This document shows positions 26,767-34,820 of a DNA stretch of 64,000 nucleotides, one piece after another. Position numbers and translations under genes: made by a program. Numbering within the stretch: the stretch's first letter is position 1; each line of letters starts with the position of its first letter. Location of the stretch: positions 1 through 64,000 of the forward strand of contig CAZUJF010000021.1 of NCBI GenBank assembly GCA_964619955.1, written 5' to 3'. This DNA is from JACQFK01 sp964619955. GTDB taxonomy: Bacteria; Planctomycetota; MHYJ01; JACPRB01. Below the pieces are notes generated by a model. The model did not search any database and had not been told where the DNA came from. It saw only the letters and a program-made list of their open reading frames with translations.

Positions 26767-27921
26767 GTGGCGGTCCGGGGCCCCCGTCGGGTAAACTGGC
26801 CCTTCTTGAAGACGCTGCGGTGGATGGCCTGCGGGGCGGCGGTCCTGCTCGGGACGGGATGCGTGCGGATGGTCCCGCCGGTCGTGGTGTCGGATTCGGG
26901 GATCATGGAGGGGAAAACGGTGCGCGTCTACACCCTCACGAACCGCAACGGCCTCGTCGCGAAGCTCACCAATTACGGGGCGATCCTGATGGAACTGCAC
27001 GTTCCCGACCGGAACGGGCGCCTCGCCGACGTCGTCCTCGGCTTCGACAGCCCCGACATCTACGCCGCCGGCAACCCCTATTTCGGCGCCACCGCGGGGC
27101 GCTGCGCCAACCGCATCGCCCGCTCGCGCTTCACGCTCGACGGGAAGGAGCATCAGCTGACGGCGAACGACGGCGCCCACCACCTGCACGGCGGGAAGCG
27201 CGGCTTCGACAAGCAGCTCTGGGAGGGCCGCGCGGGCGAGAGCCCCGAGGGATCCTTCGTCGAGTTCAGCCGCACCAGCCCCGACGGCGAGGAGGGCTAT
27301 CCCGGCGAGCTGAAGGTCGTCGTGACCTATCTGCTGACGGACAAGGACGAGCTGGAAGTGGAGATGTGCGCGCGCAGCGACCGCCCGACGCTCTGCAACC
27401 TCGCCCACCACACGTACTGGAATCTCGGCGGGCATGATTCGGGGGACGTGCTGAACCACGAGCTGCAGCTGGACTGCAGCCGCTACACGCCGGCGGATGA
27501 GACGCTGATCCCGACGGGCGTCCTCGCCCCGGTGGCGGGCACCCCCCTCGATTTCACCCGCCCGAAGAAGGTCGGCCGGGAGTACGTGAAGGCCGGCCTG
27601 CCCACCGCGGGCTACGACCACAACCTCGTCGTGGACCAGGCGGACGGCACGGTCCGCCGGATCGCCCGGCTCCGCGACCCCGATTCGGGCCGCGTGATGG
27701 AGCTGTATTCGGGGGAGCCCGGCGTCCAGCTCTACACCGGCAATTTCCTCGACGGCTCGATGAAGGGGAAGCGGGGGGTCTTCTACCCCCGCCACGCGGG
27801 GCTCTGTCTCGAGACGCAGAAGTTTCCCGACGCCGTCCACCATCCCGAGTGGCCGCAGCCGGTGCTCCGGCCGGGCGGGACCTACCGCCACCTCATGATC
27901 CACCGTTTCCGCTGCGAGTGA
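26767..27921 (+). CDS. galM: Aldose 1-epimerase (mutarotase), exported lipoprotein
   Basis: GTG 26767 is preferred: GGGGAGGG lies 5-6 bases upstream and it gives a full signal peptide (VRGPRRVNWPFLK, then WMACGAAVLLGTGC with a lipobox). The catalytic domain is a galactose mutarotase with catalytic His residues in NDGAHHLHGGKRGFDKQLW and NLAHHTYWNLGGH and the general-base Glu in LCLETQKFPDAVHH. It interconverts alpha and beta anomers of aldoses. Periplasmic mutarotases fit an organism that digests polysaccharides outside the cytoplasm. It is divergent from yjcH. Confidence 0.92.
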   Translation: MAVRGPRRVNWPFLKTLRWMACGAAVLLGTGCVRMVPPVVVSDSGIMEGKTVRVYTLTNRNGLVAKLTNYGAILMELHVPDRNGRLADVVLGFDSPDIYAAGNPYFGATAGRCANRIARSRFTLDGKEHQLTANDGAHHLHGGKRGFDKQLWEGRAGESPEGSFVEFSRTSPDGEEGYPGELKVVVTYLLTDKDELEVEMCARSDRPTLCNLAHHTYWNLGGHDSGDVLNHELQLDCSRYTPADETLIPTGVLAPVAGTPLDFTRPKKVGREYVKAGLPTAGYDHNLVVDQADGTVRRIARLRDPDSGRVMELYSGEPGVQLYTGNFLDGSMKGKRGVFYPRHAGLCLETQKFPDAVHHPEWPQPVLRPGGTYRHLMIHRFRCE

Positions 27922-27992
27922 CGAAGGGCTCTTTTTCTTGAACCGTGGCGAATCCCGGATACGCTGGCTCCGGGACGGGCCGGAAGGGAAGC

Positions 27993-29009
27993 ATGGGGGA
28001 TAGCGCACCCGAAGGCGTGGACGCCCAGGTTCTCGCGGATCTGCTGGCGGTCGAGCAGGGCTGCGTCCTGCTGGGCCAGGCCGGCGCCCGCGCCGAGTTC
28101 TGGGAGGCGTACACGCTGCTCAAGACGTCGCGGGAGGACGTCCGGGCCGAGCTGGACCGCCTGTCCCGGCTGCGGCTCGAGGGGCAGCCCGCGAAGGTGG
28201 ATCCGTTGCTCGCGGAGAAACTGCGCGGCATCCGCTCCGAACTGGGCCCCATCGCCTACGCCCTGCGCCGTTATCTCACCCGCGCCGCCCCCGAGCTCGA
28301 CAGCCTCCGGGCCGATCTGGCCCTCGTGCTCTTCATGGGCTCCGCGAAGGGCCGCGCGGCCGCGGATCGCTGGACCGCCGCCCCCGACGCCTCCCTCGCG
28401 GAGGCGACGCTGCGGATGAAGGTCATGGGACGGCTGGTCGACGCCTACCGCGGCGCGCTGCTCGAGGCGCGCCGGGCGGGCCCCGCGACGGCCGCGCCCG
28501 CCTCGACGGGGGAGTCCCGCCCCTCGGGGGCCACCGTCCGCCTGCGCCCGCAGCTGGTGAAGGATCTGCACCGCGCCGCCGAGGGCCGCCTCCTGCTCAA
28601 GGATCTGGAGCCCGGCGTGGGCTGGGAACTGCTGCTCCTGATGATCACGGATGCGGAGTCCACGCGGCGCTCGCTGACGGAACTGGAGCAGCTCCAGAAG
28701 AGCGGGAAGCCCGGGGAGTTCGCGGGGGCCGCGTACAACGTCCGGCAGCGCCTGCAGCACGTGCGGGCGCAGAACGGCGACCTCGTCCGCTCCCTGGGCA
28801 CGTACCTGAAGACCCTCTACGGGACCTGGGCCGGGGAGTCGGACGATCTGGCGCTGGTGCTGCTGATCACGGAGGAGGAGGGCCGCCACCGCGCGCGCCA
28901 GTGGCTCGAGGACCCCGAGCTCTGCCGCGGGGAGGCGATGGCGGCGATGAACGGCATGCGCTCCCGGGCCCGCCTGCATCTCGAGGCGGCCGCCCAGCCC
29001 GCCGCCTGA
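27993..29009 (+). CDS. Internally duplicated helical protein, function unknown
   Basis: I start at ATG 27993 because GGAAGGGA lies just upstream. The protein is almost entirely predicted helix. Residues about 10-150 and about 200-335 appear to be two copies of one domain: compare LRADLALVLFMGSAKGRAAA and DRWTAAPDASLAEATLRM with ESDDLALVLLITEEEGRHRA and QWLEDPELCRGEAMAAM. An Ala/Pro-rich linker separates them. There is no signal peptide. I do not recognise the family. It is 28 bases upstream of the DegT-like gene and likely forms an operon with it. Confidence 0.7.
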   Translation: MGDSAPEGVDAQVLADLLAVEQGCVLLGQAGARAEFWEAYTLLKTSREDVRAELDRLSRLRLEGQPAKVDPLLAEKLRGIRSELGPIAYALRRYLTRAAPELDSLRADLALVLFMGSAKGRAAADRWTAAPDASLAEATLRMKVMGRLVDAYRGALLEARRAGPATAAPASTGESRPSGATVRLRPQLVKDLHRAAEGRLLLKDLEPGVGWELLLLMITDAESTRRSLTELEQLQKSGKPGEFAGAAYNVRQRLQHVRAQNGDLVRSLGTYLKTLYGTWAGESDDLALVLLITEEEGRHRARQWLEDPELCRGEAMAAMNGMRSRARLHLEAAAQPAA

Positions 29010-29037
29010 ACCCCGGACCCGGGGGACCGCCTTCGGC

Positions 29038-30186
29038 ATGAAGATCTATCCGCGCCTGGATCTCGACCTCGCCGCGGCCGATCTGCGGTCGGCCCTGGCG
29101 CCGGGGCCCGATGCCGCCGTTTCCCGGCGGGACGTCGAGGCCCGCTGGCCCGGTCCGCGCCGCGCGCTCGCCGTCCTGTCCGTGCGCACCGCCCTCGATC
29201 TGCATCTGCAGGCGTTGAAGCTCCCCGAGGGCTCCGAAGTCCTCATGAGCGCCGTCACGATCGAGGGCATGACCGAAATCGTGCGCCGGCACGGGCTTCG
29301 GCCGGTCCCGCTGGACCTCGACCTCGCCACGCTCGCGCCGTCCCCCGACGCGTTCGAGGCGGCCGCGACGCCGCGCACCCGGATCCTCCTGCTGACGCAT
29401 CTCTACGGGGCGCTCGCGCCGCTCGGGCCCGCCCTCGAGTGCTGCCGCCGGCGCGGCATCCTCCTCGTCGAAGACTGCGCGCAGGCCTACGCCGGCGATT
29501 TCTACCGCGGGCATCCGGAGGCGGATCTCTCGCTGTTCAGCTTCGGGCCGATCAAGCGGAAGACCGCGCTCGGCGGGGCCGTGGCGCTGGTCCGCGATCC
29601 CGGTCTCGCCGGCCGCATGGAGGCGGTCGAGCAGGCGTACCCGGAGAGCGGCGACGGGCGCTTCCTCCGGCGCGTGCTGAAAGTCGCGGCGCTCAAGGCC
29701 CTCTCCCGTCCGTGGATCTACGGGATCCTGCTGAAGCGGCTGGGGGATCCCGGCGCCGTCCTCCGCGGCTTCGGGAAGGGGGACCTCCTGCAGGAGATCC
29801 GGCGGCGACCCTCCGCCCGCTGCCTCCGCCTGCTCGCGCGGCGGCTGGGGGAGGACGGCGATCCCGGCCGGGCCGCCCGCGTGCGCGACTTCCTCGCGCG
29901 CCTGGATCCCCGCATCGAACGCCCCGGGCAGGCCGCCGCGAGCCATGCCCACTGGCTGGTTCCGGTCCTGGTTCGTGATCCGGACGCGCTCGTGGCGGCC
30001 CTCCGCGCGGAGGGCTTCGACGCCACCCGCGGCGCCACCAGCCTGCGGGTCGTGGAGGCGCCGGGCGCCGCGCTCCCCAACGCCCGCCGCCTGCTCGCGG
30101 AGGTCGTGTACCTGCCCGTCAGCGCCCTCGTCCCGGACGCGGACCTGGCCCGCCTCGCCGCGCTGATCCCCGGACCCGGGAGCTGA
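29038..30186 (+). CDS. DegT/DnrJ/EryC1-like PLP-dependent enzyme
   Basis: The fold is that of sugar aminotransferases. Recognisable elements are the N-terminal glycine-poor loop AVLSVRTALDLHLQALKLPE, MSAVTIEGM, LLLTHLYGALAPLGPALECC, the PLP-binding Asp in ILLVEDCAQAYAGD and the probable Schiff-base Lys in LFSFGPIKRKTALGG. Family members transfer amino groups to nucleotide-linked keto-sugars, or dehydrate them. The long basic insert after residue 210 (LKALSRPWIYGILLKRLGDP) is unusual and may make the substrate different. The substrate is unknown. Confidence 0.8.
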   Translation: MKIYPRLDLDLAAADLRSALAPGPDAAVSRRDVEARWPGPRRALAVLSVRTALDLHLQALKLPEGSEVLMSAVTIEGMTEIVRRHGLRPVPLDLDLATLAPSPDAFEAAATPRTRILLLTHLYGALAPLGPALECCRRRGILLVEDCAQAYAGDFYRGHPEADLSLFSFGPIKRKTALGGAVALVRDPGLAGRMEAVEQAYPESGDGRFLRRVLKVAALKALSRPWIYGILLKRLGDPGAVLRGFGKGDLLQEIRRRPSARCLRLLARRLGEDGDPGRAARVRDFLARLDPRIERPGQAAASHAHWLVPVLVRDPDALVAALRAEGFDATRGATSLRVVEAPGAALPNARRLLAEVVYLPVSALVPDADLARLAALIPGPGS

Positions 30187-30241
30187 GCGGGAGCTTCCGA
30201 TTCCGCCAATGGAACCGGCGTCTCCGGGTACTTAATTCCAG

Positions 30242-33200
30242 ATGACCGACGAAGCCCTCCTGGCGGAGTTCCGCGCCTCGCGCTCCGAGCCGGCGTTCAA
30301 CGAGATCGTCGCCCGTCATGGGGCGATGGTCTATCGGACCTGCCTCCGGGTGCTGCGCGAACTCCAGGACGCCGAGGACGCCGCGCAAGGGGTCTTTTTC
30401 GCCCTCGCCCGCCGGCCCGGGGCCGTCCTGGGGTCGCTCCCGGGCTGGCTCCACGAGGTCGCACGACGCAGTTCCCTGAATCTGCTTCGCACCCGGCGCC
30501 GGCGCCGGACTCATGAACGGGAGGCCACTTCCATGCGGACCCCGAAGGACAGCCCCTGGCGCGACGAGATCGACGCCGCCCTCGCGGCGCTCCCGGCAAA
30601 ACTCCGCGAGGCGATCGTCCTGCGTTATCTGGAAGGCCGGAGCCAGGAGGAGGCCGCCCGGGAGGCCGGCTGCCCCGCGGGGACGATCGGGTGGCGCGCG
30701 TCGGAGGGGCTCCAGCGCCTCCGCGCCCTGCTGTCCCGGCGCGGCGTCGCGGTCGGCGGCGCGGCGCTGCTCGCCCTGCTGGCGGGGGAGGCGCAGGCGG
30801 CTCCGGCCGGGGTCCTGGCGACGTTCCAGCTCTCCGCCGTCACCGCGGGCGCCTGCAGCGCGGGGGCCGTCGCCCAGGGCGTCGTCAAAGGCCTCGCCTG
30901 GGTGAAGCTCAAGCTCGCCCTCGCGGCCGCCTCGGTCGTCGCCGCCGTCGCGCTCCCCGTCGCCCTGCTGGCCTCTGCCGGGACGCCTCCCCAGGCGGCG
31001 CCGCCGGCCCCCGCCGCCGCGCACGCCGTCACTCTCGTCACGGACCAGGCGCCCGATTTCACGGATCTCGACAGCTATCTCCACTCCGTCACGTCCCAGC
31101 ACGCGAGCCCCCGGGACAAGGCGGTCAATCTCTGGCGCTGGTCGCAGCGGCTCCGGAAACAGACGGCCCCTCCCGTCGAGGGAGGGCACGAGGTCCTCGA
31201 TCCCATCCGGATGTTCACGAGCTACGGCTACGCGCAGTGCGGGATCATCTCAGGGATCAACAACTCGCTCTGGCTCCGGCTCGGCTGGAAGGGCCGCTAC
31301 GTGCAGCTGGGCGACCACACCGTCGGCGAGTGCTCCTGGGACGGCGGAAAGTCCTGGCACATGTTCGACAACTCGATGAGCGCGTTCTGCTTCAACGACC
31401 AGGGGGAGATCGCCGGCGTGCGCGAGATCGAGAAGACCCCGCGCTACTACCTCGAAAACCTCGCGCCCGGACTGGGCACCAATCCCGTCAAGGGGCTGAA
31501 CGACCAGCAGGGCTGGCGCGTCGGGACCGAGCACCCCGTCGAGTTCCAGCGCTCGATCGCCAACGGCGTGGACTCGTTCCTCCCGCCGAACGAGCTGCAC
31601 GAGGACCACCTCGCCGTGCGCTGGGGGCAGACCTACGCGATCAGCCTCCGGCCGAACGAGTCCTACACGCGCCATTTCCGGGCCCTGGACGGCGGGAAGC
31701 CCGACCCCCGCACCTACCGTCCGCTGCGCGGCAAGGATCCCGAGGGATCGTTCCACAGCTTCCGCGCCAACGGCGTGTGGAACTACGCCCCCGACCTGAA
31801 GGACGGCGCGCGCGTCTTCAAGGTCGACGCCGCGAACGTCGTGACTTCCGCCAAGTTCACGGTGCGCGGGAGCGGCGTCTCCCTCTCCACCTCCCGCGAT
31901 GCGGGGATCACCTGGAGCAAGGTCGAGGGCGAGCCCGACGTCGCCGGGACGACCCAGTATTGGGTGAAGGCGGACGGCGGACGGCTCGAGGCGCTCGACC
32001 TCGAGACGATCACCCAGCTGAACCGGCCGTCGCTGCCGAAGCTGGTCCGCGGCGCCAACCGCGTCCAGCTCCGGCTCGGGAAACAGCGGGAGACGATCGA
32101 GTTCCAGCCTTCGATCGTGGACGGGAACCACTCGAAGACGGTCTTCGAGGAGAAGGCGGTCGAGGTGAACGACAAGCCCTACTTCAACGTCGCGACGCTC
32201 CGGCCGGCGGGCAGGGGCGTGGCGCAGGTCACCTGGAGGATCGAGGCGCCGACGCCGATCGTCGACGTCGTCTTCGGCGGCAACGTCACCGTCAAGGGCC
32301 CCGGCGACCGCGTCAGCCTGCTGCACTCGTGGGACGGGAGGACGTTCGCCGAGGACTGGAAGAAGACCGATGCCGCGCTTCCGTACGACCTCGTCGTCCA
32401 CGCCCCCGTCGGCAAGGTCCCGGCCGGCGCGAAGCAGGTCTTCCTGCGCTACGAGTTCGAGGCGTCGCAGGACGGGGAGAAGTGGCGGGCGCCGGGGATC
32501 CAGACGGCGCTCATGACGGTCCATCACCAGCCGCGGAGCGGCGGGTCCGCCCCGATCGAGGTCACCTATGCCTGGGTGGAGCATCGCGCGGAGGGGGACG
32601 TCGAGCGGACCCACACGGAGATCGTCCGGGGGCCCGAGCATGAATACACGATCCACGTCGCCGGCTTCCGGGATCCCACGATGAAGTGGGTGCGGATGAA
32701 CCTGGGGGGCGCGGCGAAGGCGGGCTATTCGGACGGCCAGGACGTCGGTCCCGGCGCCGGGCCGCGGCGGGCGATCTACGGCTGGGGAACGAACCTCGCG
32801 CTGGGGAAGGCCTACACCCTCGAAGGGCGGCAGAGCGGGAAGAACCCGGATGCCGGGCGGGATCTGACGGACGGCGTCATCGCCCCGCCGGAGGAGTACG
32901 TCTCGGTGAAGTACATGCCCACGAACGTGATGTTCGAGCCGGAGGTGTCGCCGGTCGCGACGCTGGATCTCGGCGCCGTCGGGACGGTCGCCGCGGTGCG
33001 GGTGCACGCGGGCCAGGAGGGCGGCTTCCACCTGACGTATCCGGAGCGGATCGCGGTGGAGACCTCGGTCGACGGAAAGACGTTCACGCGCGCCGGCACG
33101 GCCGGCTTCAACCAGGTCTTCGATCCTCCGGCCGACTTCGTAAGCTGGGAGCAGGAGGATGCCACGAAGTACGACGCCCTGCCCGCCGGCGGCCGGCTCG

Positions 33201-33376
33201 CCTACGCCTACCGGATACTGCTGGAGCAGGCGGTCCCGGCGCGCTACGTCCGGGTCGTCTGCGAGGCCCGGAAAGGCTGGGGCGTGCTGCTCTCCGAGAT
33301 CCAGGTCTTCGACCGGGTGACGGTGGACACGAACGTCCCCCCGTCGGTGGTCCTGCGGCCGCTGAAGTCGCGATAG
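30242..33376 (+). CDS. ECF sigma factor fused to membrane span, transglutaminase-like and discoidin-like domains
   Basis: Residues 1-165 form an ECF sigma factor: region 2 (FNEIVARHGAMVYRTCLRVL, DAEDAAQGVFFALAR, LPGWLHEVARRSSLNLLR) and region 4 (LPAKLREAIVLRYLEGRSQE, then GCPAGTIGWRASEGLQRL). Hydrophobic segments follow; the clearest span is LALAAASVVAAVALPVALLA (226-244). Beyond it, a transglutaminase-like domain shows the triad Cys333 (YGYAQCGIISG), His359 (GDHTVGEC) and Asp376 (WHMFDNS). The C-terminal 180 residues (from NLALGKAYTLEG to LLSEIQVFD) look like an F5/8 type C (discoidin) carbohydrate-binding domain. At 1044 residues it is far longer than a normal ECF factor. It probably senses or modifies extracytoplasmic material; how the sigma part is released is unknown. 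Confidence 0.85.
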   Translation: MTDEALLAEFRASRSEPAFNEIVARHGAMVYRTCLRVLRELQDAEDAAQGVFFALARRPGAVLGSLPGWLHEVARRSSLNLLRTRRRRRTHEREATSMRTPKDSPWRDEIDAALAALPAKLREAIVLRYLEGRSQEEAAREAGCPAGTIGWRASEGLQRLRALLSRRGVAVGGAALLALLAGEAQAAPAGVLATFQLSAVTAGACSAGAVAQGVVKGLAWVKLKLALAAASVVAAVALPVALLASAGTPPQAAPPAPAAAHAVTLVTDQAPDFTDLDSYLHSVTSQHASPRDKAVNLWRWSQRLRKQTAPPVEGGHEVLDPIRMFTSYGYAQCGIISGINNSLWLRLGWKGRYVQLGDHTVGECSWDGGKSWHMFDNSMSAFCFNDQGEIAGVREIEKTPRYYLENLAPGLGTNPVKGLNDQQGWRVGTEHPVEFQRSIANGVDSFLPPNELHEDHLAVRWGQTYAISLRPNESYTRHFRALDGGKPDPRTYRPLRGKDPEGSFHSFRANGVWNYAPDLKDGARVFKVDAANVVTSAKFTVRGSGVSLSTSRDAGITWSKVEGEPDVAGTTQYWVKADGGRLEALDLETITQLNRPSLPKLVRGANRVQLRLGKQRETIEFQPSIVDGNHSKTVFEEKAVEVNDKPYFNVATLRPAGRGVAQVTWRIEAPTPIVDVVFGGNVTVKGPGDRVSLLHSWDGRTFAEDWKKTDAALPYDLVVHAPVGKVPAGAKQVFLRYEFEASQDGEKWRAPGIQTALMTVHHQPRSGGSAPIEVTYAWVEHRAEGDVERTHTEIVRGPEHEYTIHVAGFRDPTMKWVRMNLGGAAKAGYSDGQDVGPGAGPRRAIYGWGTNLALGKAYTLEGRQSGKNPDAGRDLTDGVIAPPEEYVSVKYMPTNVMFEPEVSPVATLDLGAVGTVAAVRVHAGQEGGFHLTYPERIAVETSVDGKTFTRAGTAGFNQVFDPPADFVSWEQEDATKYDALPAGGRLAYAYRILLEQAVPARYVRVVCEARKGWGVLLSEIQVFDRVTVDTNVPPSVVLRPLKSR

Positions 33377-33377
33377 C

Positions 33378-33439
33378 TCAGCGGGGGTCCCCCTCCCCGC
33401 AGTCGTGCAGCGCCCGCAGCGCGAAGGCCGTGCCCGCGT
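33378..33439 (-). pseudogene. Duplicated 3' end of the prenyltransferase-repeat gene
   Basis: Positions 33390-33439 match 34827-34876 at 49 of 50 bases. On the minus strand it encodes GTAFALRALHDCGEG followed by DPR and a stop, against GTAFALRALHDCGEGN in the intact gene at 34821-35825. No further homology is visible upstream, so this is an isolated gene end and may be the remote copy of an attachment site. Confidence 0.6.
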
Positions 33440-33511
33440 TCCCTGCTTGCCAGGCCGGACTTCCGGAGTCGAACCCTTGCCGTCCCATGGAGAGCGCTCT
33501 ATACTCAATCC

Positions 33512-33742
33512 ATGAGTTCTCTTCGTGCAAGAGTCAAAGACGGGCATCTCATTCTGGACGAGCCCACGACGCTTCCGGAGGGGACGACGCTCAACCTGGT
33601 GCTCGATGACGAGGGCGATGACCTTAGCGCCCAGGAGCGGCAGGTCCTGGATGAGGCGATTGGCCGGGCGTGGGCCTCCGCCAAGGGCGGCAAGCTTCGC
33701 CCCGCGGATCAACTGATCGCTGAACTGCGCGCCCGTCGATGA
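33512..33742 (+). CDS. Antitoxin of a ParE/RelE-type pair
   Basis: This 76-residue protein starts LRARVKDGHLILDEPTTLPE, a beta-hairpin common to short antitoxins (AbrB-like or DUF2281-like). It has an acidic middle (DDEGDDLSAQERQVLDEAIG) and a basic helical end, the usual layout for binding DNA and then the toxin. It overlaps the downstream toxin start by 4 bases (ATGA). The family assignment is by layout and context, not by a diagnostic motif. Confidence 0.75.
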   Translation: MSSLRARVKDGHLILDEPTTLPEGTTLNLVLDDEGDDLSAQERQVLDEAIGRAWASAKGGKLRPADQLIAELRARR

Positions 33743-34041
33743 CGGCGCGCATCCTCATCGCTCCCGAGGCGGAGGAGCAGGCCCGGACGATCGACACCTG
33801 GTGGCGGAAAGAGCGCCCCGCCGCCCCGGGACTCTTCACCGAGGAACTGGCCGCCGCCTTTGCTCTGCTCGGCGACGCGCCCGAGGCCGGACGGCGGTAT
33901 CCGCATCCGAGTGTGTCGGACGTCCGGCGGATCCTGCTGCGATCCAGCCGCTATCACGTCTACTATCGGCTGCGCGACAACGACGTTCTCGTCCTCGCGG
34001 TCTGGAGCGGTGTGCGCGGGGCCGGTCCTGAACTCAGATGA
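33739..34041 (+). CDS. ParE/RelE-superfamily toxin
   Basis: The 100-residue protein has the typical ParE outline: strand-helix ILIAPEAEEQARTIDTWWRK, a second helix FTEELAAAFALLGDAPEAGR, then the three-strand sheet VRRILLRSSRYHVYYRLRDN and DVLVLAVWSGVRG. Pairs of this kind inhibit either gyrase (ParE) or translation (RelE); the sequence alone does not separate them, though the long N-terminal helix and lack of RelE-type catalytic Lys/Arg cluster favour ParE. It is coupled to the antitoxin and lies inside the 50-bp direct repeat. Confidence 0.85.
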   Translation: MTARILIAPEAEEQARTIDTWWRKERPAAPGLFTEELAAAFALLGDAPEAGRRYPHPSVSDVRRILLRSSRYHVYYRLRDNDVLVLAVWSGVRGAGPELR

Positions 34042-34120
34042 CCTGTGGGAGCCGGCGTTTCCCCGGTGAAGAACTGCCGCCTTCAGGCTCGCTGGCAGGG
34101 AAAGCCTAGATCTCCGGTAC

Positions 34121-34774
34121 CTACTTTGGAGGCTCTTCGGTCGGGAACATCCAAGGTCCTACGAGGCTTTGAACCGCGTGGGTGAAGGGCCCGGCGCTCT
34201 TTTCGTACTTCTCCACAGTCGTCGCAAAGTGGATTTCGTAGCACTCATCGGTCGGGGCACGCCTGATACCCCAAAGATGGTTCTGGCTCCTCGGAGTGAC
34301 GGGTCTTGTCGCGTAGCGGAGATACAGCACCTTGTGCCCCTCGAATTCCAGCAACCCCTCCTTGTCCGGAGTGAGCCCCTCTGACGCCAGCATGGGACGC
34401 AGGTCGGGCAGCCTTTCCCGGAGATACTTCTCCTCGTTCAGATCCGGCAGCTTGAGCGGACCGATGACGCAGACGTGCATTTCGAGCAGCGGGGAAAACC
34501 CGGACAGGGGGAGGCGATGGGAGGACTTCAGCGTCCAATCCTCAGAGTAGGGAAGGGATAGCACGAAGGGGTGGCGGGTGGACTTGACGAGGACAACCGC
34601 TCGATCGTCGGAGGCCATGGCGACGAGTTGGTACCCATTGACCGTCGAGCCCGTGAACTGAATCGAGTCTGTGTACTTGCAGCCGACGAGGGCGAGCAGA
34701 AGCAGGAAGGGGAAGAGCGCCTTCAAACGAGACAAGCGAAACTCCGCCTGCCTGATCGTCCCTTCGTCGAACAT
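34121..34774 (-). CDS. Lipoprotein of unknown function
   Basis: A 217-residue protein with a basic N-terminus and signal RLKALFPFLLLLALVGC, so a lipoprotein. The mature part starts KYTDSIQFTGSTVNGYQLVA and has beta-rich stretches (AVVLVKSTRHPFVLSLPYSE, HKVLYLRYATRP). No family is recognised. Its base composition is less GC-rich than the neighbours. It lies between the toxin gene and the intact prenyltransferase-repeat gene, within the segment bracketed by the 50-bp repeat. Confidence 0.7.
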   Translation of the reverse strand: MFDEGTIRQAEFRLSRLKALFPFLLLLALVGCKYTDSIQFTGSTVNGYQLVAMASDDRAVVLVKSTRHPFVLSLPYSEDWTLKSSHRLPLSGFSPLLEMHVCVIGPLKLPDLNEEKYLRERLPDLRPMLASEGLTPDKEGLLEFEGHKVLYLRYATRPVTPRSQNHLWGIRRAPTDECYEIHFATTVEKYEKSAGPFTHAVQSLVGPWMFPTEEPPK

Positions 34775-34820
34775 CCAAGCCGGATTGTATCACGGTCCCC
34801 GGATGGACCGACTCTCGCCT

